DNA of 64,000 nt from Dialister pneumosintes (GTDB taxonomy: Bacteria > Bacillota > Negativicutes > Veillonellales > Dialisteraceae): assembly GCF_001717505.1 (NCBI RefSeq), contig NZ_CP017037.1, positions 349,001 through 413,000 on the forward strand. Direction: 5' to 3'. A program made the translations under genes and the position numbers. The notes beneath the pieces are model-generated. The model saw only the letters and a program-made list of their open reading frames with translations. It did no database searches and was not told the origin of the DNA. The number at the start of each line of letters is the position of its first letter. Within the stretch, counting starts at the first letter, position 1. Positions 43,669 to 50,849 of this stretch are shown here, one piece after another.

Positions 43669-45579
43669 ATGGTATCTATTGTGTTAAAAGATGGGAAAAA
43701 ATTAGAATTTGAAAAAGAAATTCCCTTATTTGAAGTAGCAAAATCTATTTCAAATAGTTTGGCAAAAGAAGTTGTTGTTGCAAAGATGAATGGTGAATTG
43801 GCTGATTTGAGAGATTCTATTGTTGATGAAGCACAGGTAGAGTTTTTTACAAAAGAATCAGAAGAAGGACTATATGCACTGAGACATACGGCATCTCATG
43901 TTATGGCACAAGCTATTCAACATTTATTTCCGGATGTAAAGTTAGCAATTGGTCCGGCTATTGATACCGGTTTCTATTATGATATAGAGTCGGAACACAA
44001 GTTTAGCCAAGAAGATTTCGCAGCAATTGAAAAAGAAATGTCCAAAATTATAAAGTCCAATTTTGCTATTGAAAAATCTTACAAGAGTAGAGAAGAGGCT
44101 ATCGCTTATTACAAGGAAAAAGGGCAACCTTATAAAGTGGAATTGATTGAAGATTTACCGGCAGATGCTTTGTTGTCTTTTTATACACAGGGAGACTTTG
44201 TGGATCTTTGTGCAGGACCTCATGTGCGTTCTACCGGTAAGGTTAAAGCTTATAAATTAATGACCGTAGCAGGAGCTTATTGGAGAGGCGATGAAAATAA
44301 TCAAATGCTACAGCGTATTTATGGGACAGCTTTTTATAATAAAGAAGATTTAGAACATTTCTTGTACGTTCGTGAAGAGGCTGCTAAACGTGATCATAGA
44401 AAGTTAGGGAAAGAATTAGATTTATTCAGTTTCCAAGAGCAGGGACCTGGTTTCCCATTCTTTCACCCTAAAGGAATGGCGATTCGTAATGAATTAATTG
44501 AATTTGAACGTGAATTACTTAAGAAATATCGTTATGAAGAAATACAAACACCAATTATTCTTTCTAAAGATTTGTGGTTACAGTCCGGACATTGGGACCA
44601 TTATCGTGAAAACATGTATTTCACAAAGATTGACGGAGAAGATTATGCAGTTAAGCCGATGAACTGTCCGGGAGGAATTCTATACTTTAAAACACAGCAG
44701 CGAAGCTATAGGGATTTACCAAGACGTGTAGCTGAATTTGGATTGGTACATCGTCATGAACTTCATGGAGCATTGCATGGATTATTCCGTGTACGTAATT
44801 TTACACAAGACGATGCACATGTATTTATGACAAGAGAACATATGAAACCCATCGTTATTGAAACGTTGAAGATGTTTAAAGATTTATATGCACCGTTTGG
44901 AATCAGCTATCATGTTGAATTATCTACTCGTCCGGAAAATTCAATGGGCGATGATGCATTATGGGAGTTATCAACGGATGCGTTGCGTGAAGCCATTGAA
45001 CAGGCGGGAGTTCCGTATAAGGTTAATGAAGGTGATGGTGCTTTCTATGGGCCTAAACTCGATTTCCATATTCAAGATTCATTAGGACGTACTTGGCAAT
45101 GTGGTACCATCCAAATGGATATGCAACTTCCGGAACGTTTTGATGTAAATTATATTGGGGATGATGGAGAAAAACATCGTGTAGTAATGATTCACCGTGC
45201 CGGATATGGTAGTTTGGAACGCTTTATCGGTATTTTAACGGAACACTTTGCCGGTGCATTCCCTGTCTGGTTAGCTCCTGTGCAAGCAAAAATTATTCCT
45301 GTTTCTGAAAAACAAATGAAATATGCGAAATCGGTAGCTGACAAGTTATTACAAGCGAATATTCGTGTTGAAATTGATGAAAATAATGATACTTTAGGAT
45401 ATAAGATTCGCAAAGCACAGATGGAAAAAGTTCCTTATATGCTAATTATTGGGGACAAAGAAGTACAAGCAAATCAAGTTTCTGTTCGCCGTAGAAAAGT
45501 GGGAGATCAAGGAAGTATTGATATAGATTCCTTTATTTCAAACATTATGTGCGAAATAAAAAATAGAAATGTGGACTAA
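43669..45579 (+). CDS. thrS: Threonyl-tRNA synthetase
   Basis: This 636-aa class II synthetase has an N-terminal TGS domain (1-62) and an editing domain with HTASHVMAQA and the C-x-GPH motif (DLCAGPH). The catalytic domain has the zinc/active-site MNCPGG, HRHELHGAL, FRVRNFTQDDAH and the GTIQMDMQLPERF motif, and a C-terminal anticodon-binding domain begins near 535. AAAGGATGG lies upstream. It is controlled by the T-box and followed by the HutP-like gene two bases after its stop. Confidence 0.97.
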   Translation: MVSIVLKDGKKLEFEKEIPLFEVAKSISNSLAKEVVVAKMNGELADLRDSIVDEAQVEFFTKESEEGLYALRHTASHVMAQAIQHLFPDVKLAIGPAIDTGFYYDIESEHKFSQEDFAAIEKEMSKIIKSNFAIEKSYKSREEAIAYYKEKGQPYKVELIEDLPADALLSFYTQGDFVDLCAGPHVRSTGKVKAYKLMTVAGAYWRGDENNQMLQRIYGTAFYNKEDLEHFLYVREEAAKRDHRKLGKELDLFSFQEQGPGFPFFHPKGMAIRNELIEFERELLKKYRYEEIQTPIILSKDLWLQSGHWDHYRENMYFTKIDGEDYAVKPMNCPGGILYFKTQQRSYRDLPRRVAEFGLVHRHELHGALHGLFRVRNFTQDDAHVFMTREHMKPIVIETLKMFKDLYAPFGISYHVELSTRPENSMGDDALWELSTDALREAIEQAGVPYKVNEGDGAFYGPKLDFHIQDSLGRTWQCGTIQMDMQLPERFDVNYIGDDGEKHRVVMIHRAGYGSLERFIGILTEHFAGAFPVWLAPVQAKIIPVSEKQMKYAKSVADKLLQANIRVEIDENNDTLGYKIRKAQMEKVPYMLIIGDKEVQANQVSVRRRKVGDQGSIDIDSFISNIMCEIKNRNVD

Positions 45580-45581
45580 TC

Positions 45582-46004
45582 ATGTTACAAAGTAGTGATA
45601 TTGGTCGTGCTGCATTACGCATGGCACTTACTGAGAATAGAAAAGAAGAATATGCTCTTCGTGATGAATTAAAAGAGCAGGATATACAGGCTGTAGCTGT
45701 AAATTTTGGGGGACGTTTTCTTGATATTCTTCCTAAAATTTACGAATCAGCTATTGTAGCGGCACAAAGGCAAAAAGTTATCTCAGACACACATGTAGGG
45801 GATGGCTCTGTATTAGGCGCTGTGGAGTCTGCTATTGATCAAGTTAAAATCAAGGCTTTAGGAATGAATGTAGGAGGAAAGCTTGGGATTGCTCGTTGGA
45901 AGGAACACCTTTGTGTAGCTATATACATTGGTGTGGGGGTATTACATTTCAATGAAGTAGCCGTAGGTATGGCACATCGAGCTCTTCGTGATGATTTAGT
46001 TTAA
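45582..46004 (+). CDS. HutP-family RNA-binding regulator
   Basis: This 140-aa protein matches the HutP family found in clostridia and Negativicutes: an N-terminal GRAALRMALTENRKEEY helix, the IVAAQRQKVISDTHVGDGSVLGA stretch and a C-terminal GIGVLHFNEVAVGMAHRAL-type motif (here IGVGVLHFNEVAVG). The Bacillus prototype binds histidine and Mg and antiterminates the hut operon. One family His (in DTHVGDG) and the C-terminal His are present, but no hut gene is nearby. It starts two bases after thrS, so the thrS T-box should control it as well. The target is unknown. Confidence 0.8.
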   Translation: MLQSSDIGRAALRMALTENRKEEYALRDELKEQDIQAVAVNFGGRFLDILPKIYESAIVAAQRQKVISDTHVGDGSVLGAVESAIDQVKIKALGMNVGGKLGIARWKEHLCVAIYIGVGVLHFNEVAVGMAHRALRDDLV

Positions 46005-46011
46005 ATTATTC

Positions 46012-46040
46012 TTGACAAGTAAGAATGAATGGCGTATTAT
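46012..46040 (+). promoter_or_regulatory. Promoter of infC-rpmI-rplT
   Basis: Consensus TTGACA (46012-46017) and TATTAT (46035-46040) with 17-base spacing, just after the HutP-like gene. Confidence 0.85.
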
Positions 46041-46045
46041 ATGTA

Positions 46046-46152
46046 ATGTATTAATTGCAAGAAGAAGTCATCCGCTTCTCACCTTACAAGGCGCATAGCT
46101 ACTAAGGTTAACGTGTGAACTTGAAGCGGGCGACGTAGGTCGTCCGCTTTTA
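46046..46152 (+). promoter_or_regulatory. L20-type leader with attenuator before infC
   Basis: AGCGGGCGAC (46125-46134) and GTCGTCCGCT (46139-46148) form a perfect 10-bp terminator stem followed by TTT. Upstream CCGCTTC (near 46071-46078) can instead pair with GAAGCGG (46123-46129), which would prevent the terminator. Between them lies ACTAAGGTTAACGTGTGAAC, resembling the L20-binding leader of Firmicute infC operons. Confidence 0.7.
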
Positions 46153-46226
46153 CTTGCAATAATCAGAGGATTCCGGTGTCAAAACAGATAAGATATTGGG
46201 CAAACCTGTATTCGGAGGTGAAAATA

Positions 46227-46736
46227 ATAGCTAAGGAACTTAGTATCAATGAACAAATTCGTGCTAGAGAAGTACGTGTTGTCAGCGATACAAACGAACA
46301 GTTAGGCGTTATGACGGTGCGTGATGCAATTCGTGCAGCAGAAGAACGCGGTTTGGACTTGGTGGAAGTGGCTCCTAATGGACGACCACCTGTATGTCGT
46401 ATCATGAATTATGGAAAGTATAGATATGAACAGCAGAAGCGAGATAAAGAAGCCAAGAAAAAGCAGAAAGTTTTCCAAGTAAAAGAAGTAAAACTTCGCC
46501 CTAACATTGAAGATCATGATTTCTATGTTAAATTGAAACATGCACAACGTTTCTTGGGAGATGGAAATAAGGTAAAAGTTACCATTATGTTCAGAGGACG
46601 TGAAATGACACATCCGGAATTAGGTCGTGATGTATTAGAACGTGTACTGAAAGAATTGGGAGATACCATTGTTTGTGAAAAGCCCCCGAAACTGGAAGGC
46701 CGTAATATGACAATGGTTATTGGTCCGAAAGCTTAG
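46227..46736 (+). CDS. infC: Translation initiation factor IF-3
   Basis: This 169-aa protein has the IF-3 N domain (INEQIRAREVRVV, GVMTVRDAIRAAEERGLDLVEVAP, RIMNYGKYRYE) and C domain (KEVKLRPNIEDHDFYVKLKHAQRFL, MFRGREMTHPELG). The frame has no ATG before the conserved start. GGAGGTG (46214-46220) is six bases before ATA at 46227, which aligns with the first codon of Bacillus IF-3, so I take ATA as the start. Rare start codons on infC (AUU in E. coli and B. subtilis) allow IF-3 to limit its own translation. GTG 46176 would add 17 unusual residues. Confidence 0.92.
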   Translation: MAKELSINEQIRAREVRVVSDTNEQLGVMTVRDAIRAAEERGLDLVEVAPNGRPPVCRIMNYGKYRYEQQKRDKEAKKKQKVFQVKEVKLRPNIEDHDFYVKLKHAQRFLGDGNKVKVTIMFRGREMTHPELGRDVLERVLKELGDTIVCEKPPKLEGRNMTMVIGPKA

Positions 46737-46798
46737 ATAAATAAAGAAATGAAATCTCATTTCTTGCATCCTAAAAATTGTTGAAGGAGAGTATTTAC

Positions 46799-46996
46799 AT
46801 GCCAAAGATGAAAACTCGCCGCGCTGCGGCAAAACGTTTTAGCTTTACTGGTACCGGTAAGCTTAAGAGAAATAAAGCTTTTCGTAGCCACATTCTTGAA
46901 AAGAAGTCCCCTAAGAGAAAGAGAAACTTTAGAAAAGCAGGATTGATTTCTAAGGCTGACTTCAAGCGTGAAGCTAGATTGCTTCCCAATGGTTAA
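46799..46996 (+). CDS. rpmI: 50S ribosomal protein L35
   Basis: This 65-aa basic protein has the L35 pattern [31 protein letters not shown] and [12 protein letters not shown] start at 46799 with AAGGAGAG upstream, dropping a seven-codon in-frame extension. It is the middle gene of the infC-rpmI-rplT operon. Confidence 0.96.
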   Translation: MPKMKTRRAAAKRFSFTGTGKLKRNKAFRSHILEKKSPKRKRNFRKAGLISKADFKREARLLPNG

Positions 46997-47015
46997 TTAA
47001 GGAGGACATTGAATA

Positions 47016-47366
47016 ATGGCAAGAGTAAAAAGCGGATTGACAAATCACGCAAGACATAAAAAAATTCTGAAGCTCGCTAAGGGCTATAGAGGTGCTCGTC
47101 ATAACCAGTTCCGTAAAGCTAATGAACTTGTTATGAAAGCTCTTTATTATGCAAGAAGAGACCGTAGAGCAGTTAAGAGAGAATTCCGTAAATTGTGGAT
47201 TATTCGTATCAATGCAGCTGCTCGTTTGAATGGACTTACTTATAGTCGTTTAATTGCAGGCTTGACCAAAGCCGGTGTAGCTGTAAATCGTAAGATGCTT
47301 AGTGAAATGGCAATTAACGATCCGGCAGGATTTGCTAAGATTGCTGAAATTGCAAAAAATGCTTAA
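47016..47366 (+). CDS. rplT: 50S ribosomal protein L20
   Basis: This 116-aa protein starts [29 protein letters not shown], the long basic N-terminal tail of L20, and continues with the globular [25 protein letters not shown] and SRLIAGL segments. AAGGAGG lies upstream. L20 binds 23S rRNA early in assembly and, in Firmicutes, its own operon leader; that leader is present upstream of infC. Confidence 0.97.
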   Translation: MARVKSGLTNHARHKKILKLAKGYRGARHNQFRKANELVMKALYYARRDRRAVKREFRKLWIIRINAAARLNGLTYSRLIAGLTKAGVAVNRKMLSEMAINDPAGFAKIAEIAKNA

Positions 47367-47395
47367 AAAAGAGAGGAATGCCTCTCTTTTTTTTA
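47365..47395 (+). terminator. Rho-independent terminator after rplT
   Basis: AAAAAAGAGAGG, short loop, CCTCTCTTTTTTTT. Confidence 0.9.
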
Positions 47396-47447
47396 TCTTT
47401 TTTTAGTATATGATGTAGTTAATAATTAAGGAGGTAAATTACATTAT

Positions 47448-47795
47448 ATGAATAATATAACTTGGGCTTTACAACGTGTATTAAAGGAAAATTATGCAAA
47501 TTTTTCAGGAAGAGCATCTCGTTCTGAATATTGGTATTTTTTGTTAGTGAATATATTAGTTACGTTTATCATTACTCTTTTATTTGGAGAGAGTGGAATA
47601 ATCAGTAAAATATATACATTAATTATATTTATACCGTCGCTAGCTGTTTCAATTCGGCGTCTTCATGATATTGATAAGAGTGGCTGGTGGGTATGCTTAG
47701 GTTTTGTCCCACTTCTTAACCTTATACTTTTATATTGGGCTTGTAAAGAATCTACTGTGGGTGAGAATCGTTTTGGAGAAGAGCCTTTAAGATAA
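47448..47795 (+). CDS. DUF805 family membrane protein
   Basis: This 115-aa protein has three or four membrane segments. The DUF805 pattern is clear: FSGRASRSEYWYFLLVNI, then PSLAVSIRRLHDIDKSGWW and a final membrane helix. The function of the family is unknown. GGAGG is upstream at slightly long spacing. It is monocistronic between two terminators. Confidence 0.88.
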   Translation: MNNITWALQRVLKENYANFSGRASRSEYWYFLLVNILVTFIITLLFGESGIISKIYTLIIFIPSLAVSIRRLHDIDKSGWWVCLGFVPLLNLILLYWACKESTVGENRFGEEPLR

Positions 47796-47796
47796 T

Positions 47797-47833
47797 AAAA
47801 AGAGTATCTCATATAAAGAGATACTCTTTTTTT
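47797..47833. terminator. Bidirectional terminator between the DUF805 gene and the response regulator
   Basis: AAAAAGAGTATCTC and GAGATACTCTTTTT flank a short loop between convergent genes. Confidence 0.85.
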
Positions 47834-48539
47834 ATGCATCTACATGGAATCGGTAGCCTGCACCCCAAACGGTTTCAATGAGTTCAAAGGGTTTTCCTGT
47901 AGCTGCTTTCATTTTGTCACGTAGACGGTTAATATGTACAGTTACAGTTGCCGGTTCACAAACCGGATCGAGGCTCCAGATTTTTTCAAATAAATCTTCT
48001 TTAGAGAATACTTCGTTAGGGTGCTCAGCTAAGAAATAGAGTAAATCGAATTCTTTTCCTGTGAGTGCAACACTTTTTCCATCAAGAATTACTTGGCGAG
48101 CTTTAGGACGAATCACCAGATTTCCAATAACAAGACCGTTTCCATTTGCTTGTTTAGAAGACTGTTTTTGACTTAAACGATTATATCGTTCTAAATGGGC
48201 ATGTAAACGAGCAATTAATTCTGTAGGGCTAAATGGTTTAGCAACAAAATCATCTGCACCTAAACCTAAACCACGAATGGTATCGATTTCATCATTTTTA
48301 GCGGTTACAAAAATAATCGGAATATCAGTCATAGCTCTTATTTTTCTACATAAGGCATATCCATCTTCGCCGGGGAGCATGACGTCAAGGAGAATGGCAT
48401 GAATTTCTACTTTTTGCATAGTATCTAATGCATCTTTACCATTATTTACTAAATAAGTAGTGTAGTTGTTAGCCTCAAGAAAATCACGTTCTAATTCTGC
48501 AATTAACTTATCATCTTCGATTACAAGTACATTTGTCAT
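47832..48539 (-). CDS. OmpR/PhoB family response regulator
   Basis: This 235-aa protein has a receiver domain (acidic pocket EDD at 9-11, phosphorylated Asp in AILLDVMLPGEDGY near 53, Lys in FVAKPFSP near 102) and a winged-helix DNA-binding domain (LTGKEFDLLYFLAEHPNEVFS, TVTVHINRLRDKM, GAGYRF). The start overlaps the histidine kinase stop by four bases, giving a coupled two-component pair. Target genes are not visible. Confidence 0.92.
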   Translation of the reverse strand: MTNVLVIEDDKLIAELERDFLEANNYTTYLVNNGKDALDTMQKVEIHAILLDVMLPGEDGYALCRKIRAMTDIPIIFVTAKNDEIDTIRGLGLGADDFVAKPFSPTELIARLHAHLERYNRLSQKQSSKQANGNGLVIGNLVIRPKARQVILDGKSVALTGKEFDLLYFLAEHPNEVFSKEDLFEKIWSLDPVCEPATVTVHINRLRDKMKAATGKPFELIETVWGAGYRFHVDA

Positions 48540-49708
48540 TTTATAATCTCCTTAACGTTCACAATTGGTAAATAAATCTTAATGAGTAATCCATTGTCAT
48601 TTATTGCTTGAATACGACCTTTATGGATAGCAACAATTTCAGCTACTACCGCTAGACCAAGTCCGCTTCCATTACTCGTTTTCGTTCGTGCTTCATTTGT
48701 TCGATAAAATGGTTCAAAGATTTTTTGTAATTTACTTTCTTCTACACCCGGGCCATCATCGTGATAGGATAAAATAGCTTCTTCTTTATTATCCGGATTT
48801 CTGTAAGCAGAAATAGTCACATATGACTCAGGTAGTTTTCTATATTTTATACTATTTGTAAAGAAATTGGTAAGAATACGTTTAAGCTCATCCGGATTGG
48901 ACTCAATAATCATATTCTTTTTTATGTTTAGTTTTACTTGCACATGTTTTGTTAAGAGTGAATCTCGCTCAATATCGAAATAAGACTTCAGTAGATCTTC
49001 TAAATTTACTTTAGATAGAGGGAATGAAGCTTTACGTCCCGATAATTTATTATAAATTGTTAATTGGTCTACGATATGGAGCAACACATCTGCTTGCGTT
49101 GAAATCGCAGAAATATAACGCTGTTTTTTTTCCGGAGTATTAGCAAGTCCTGATTTTAACGCTTCAGAATATCCAATAATGGACGTGAGTGGAGTACGTA
49201 AATCATGTGCAATACCGGCATATAAAATTTGCTTTCGTTTTTCTATATTAGCATGTTGTTGCATAGAATCATTTAAATGATATTGCATAGATTGAAAAGC
49301 ACGTGTAATAGTATCAAATCCTTTGGTTGTATCACTGTCAATGATATGGTTTATAGTTCCGTCATTTATAGAACGGGCGGTAAATATAATTTCATGTAGC
49401 GGTGATAATAATTGATGATCTATTTCTTCATATAGAGAAATAGAAACTAATGCCATAAGAAAAAAGCAAACTAAAATAGATAACACGGTATATGTAATAA
49501 AATCTTTATCGATAGAAAAACGTCCATAGTGATAAAGTATAAGTGCAATAGTCATTGCACCTATTGAAGTTGCTAGTGGAATAAAAAGTAGGAGTACATG
49601 TTTTAAAATAAAATGATTTTTTATTAAATGATCCAACTTTTGCGGTATTTCACCATGTGATGTTTTTTTCTGCGATATATGTGTGGATGAATGCAAGCTA
49701 TTGTCCAC
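48536..49708 (-). CDS. Sensor histidine kinase
   Basis: This 390-aa kinase has two membrane segments (about 36-58 and 72-94) joined by a loop of only about 14 residues. It therefore probably senses at or within the membrane. A HAMP-like region follows, then the phospho-acceptor His in AGIAHDLRTPLTSIIGYSE (near 168) and ATPase boxes N (ILTNFFTNSIKY), G1 (YHDDGPGV) and G2 (GSGLGLAVV). The start is GTG with AGGAGG five bases upstream. It is first in the two-gene operon. Confidence 0.9.
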   Translation of the reverse strand: MDNSLHSSTHISQKKTSHGEIPQKLDHLIKNHFILKHVLLLFIPLATSIGAMTIALILYHYGRFSIDKDFITYTVLSILVCFFLMALVSISLYEEIDHQLLSPLHEIIFTARSINDGTINHIIDSDTTKGFDTITRAFQSMQYHLNDSMQQHANIEKRKQILYAGIAHDLRTPLTSIIGYSEALKSGLANTPEKKQRYISAISTQADVLLHIVDQLTIYNKLSGRKASFPLSKVNLEDLLKSYFDIERDSLLTKHVQVKLNIKKNMIIESNPDELKRILTNFFTNSIKYRKLPESYVTISAYRNPDNKEEAILSYHDDGPGVEESKLQKIFEPFYRTNEARTKTSNGSGLGLAVVAEIVAIHKGRIQAINDNGLLIKIYLPIVNVKEIIK

Positions 49709-49749
49709 ATAAACCTCCTATAATAAAGGAATGCTCTTAGTAACAAACT

Positions 49750-50514
49750 TTACAAGCAGAAATTTAATTCAACAGGACAGTGGTCACTACCCATGATTTG
49801 AGGATGTATAGTAGCCCCTGTGATATTTTGATTAATACTGCTACTTGTGATGAAGTAGTCAATTCTCCACCCGATATTTCTTTCTCTTGATTTTGCAAAA
49901 TAACTCCACCATGAATATGCATCTTTTTCATCCGGATGCATATATCGGAAAGTATCTGTAAATCCGGATGAAAGCAGGTTGGACATTTTTCCACGTTCTT
50001 CATTGGTGAAACCTGCACTATGATGATTGGTTTTAGGATTAGCCAAATCGATTTCTTGATGAGCAACATTTAAATCGCCACAATAAATTACCGGTTTTTT
50101 AGCATCTAATGCAAGTAAGTAAGCACGTAAATCATCTTCCCAAATCATTCTATAATCTAAGCGTTCTAACTCTCTTTTACTATTAGGTGTATAACAAACA
50201 ACTAAGTAGTGAGAGTCAAATTCTGCAGTAATTAATCGCCCTTCTTGATCATGTTCTTTTATTCCTAAACCGTAGGTTACTTGTAAGGGTTCTATCTTAG
50301 TAAAAAGTGCAGTCCCACTGTAACCTTTTTTGATTGCACTGTTCCAATATTGGAAATAACCGGGAAGTTCTAATGAAATTTGTTCCGGTTGTAGCTTGGT
50401 TTCTTGAAGGCAAAAACAGTCAGCATTTAACGCCTTAAAAGAATCCATAAAACCTTTTTTTACACAGGCACGCAATCCGTTTACGTTCCACGAAATATAC
50501 TTTAAATTTTTCAA
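49750..50514 (-). CDS. xth: Exodeoxyribonuclease III
   Basis: This 254-aa enzyme of the exonuclease-endonuclease-phosphatase fold has ISWNVNGLRA, LQETKLQ (metal Glu), YSGTALFTK, GDLNVAH (catalytic Asp/Asn) and the C-terminal GSDHCPV (Asp-His). It cuts at abasic sites and degrades 3' ends in base excision repair. The closest look is ExoA of Firmicutes. It is a single gene on the minus strand, transcribed toward the two-component operon. Confidence 0.94.
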   Translation of the reverse strand: MKNLKYISWNVNGLRACVKKGFMDSFKALNADCFCLQETKLQPEQISLELPGYFQYWNSAIKKGYSGTALFTKIEPLQVTYGLGIKEHDQEGRLITAEFDSHYLVVCYTPNSKRELERLDYRMIWEDDLRAYLLALDAKKPVIYCGDLNVAHQEIDLANPKTNHHSAGFTNEERGKMSNLLSSGFTDTFRYMHPDEKDAYSWWSYFAKSRERNIGWRIDYFITSSSINQNITGATIHPQIMGSDHCPVELNFCL

Positions 50515-50849
50515 ATTATAGACTCCTTTTATTGCATAAATAAATGCGAATATACAATGATAAGAAAAAACATACTCTCTTCTAAATTATACCGCCTTTT
50601 AGCAAATATATGTAGTAATTCTAAAAGGAATATTTGAAATGTTTATATAAAAATGGATAAAAATACATGAAATGTTTATCTGTTTTTTCTATGATTGATT
50701 AGATTACTTGAATCGTGTAAAATTTATAGATATGTGTATACAAATATATAGGTAAAAATAATAATTAAATGTAAAGTTATAAAATAGACGATTATTTAAA
50801 ATACGGTTTATGATAAATAACAAAATCATCTGGGGGCGTTATTGACAAA
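50515..50849. other. 335-base AT-rich intergenic region with a candidate eptA promoter
   Basis: This divergent gap has no coding frame worth reporting. The one regulatory signal I can support is TTGATT (50695-50700) and TAAAAT (50718-50723), 17 bases apart, facing the phosphoethanolamine transferase gene. That leaves a leader of about 120 bases without a recognised structure. The rest is AT-rich sequence with no repeats that I see. Confidence 0.4.

Noticed and set aside
44888-45085. 65-aa ORF in another frame of thrS
   Set aside because: It lies wholly within the conserved catalytic domain of thrS and has no ribosome binding site.
50843-50848. TTGACA before the eptA-like gene as a -35 box
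   Set aside because: It touches the start codon, so a promoter there could not make a leader for this gene.
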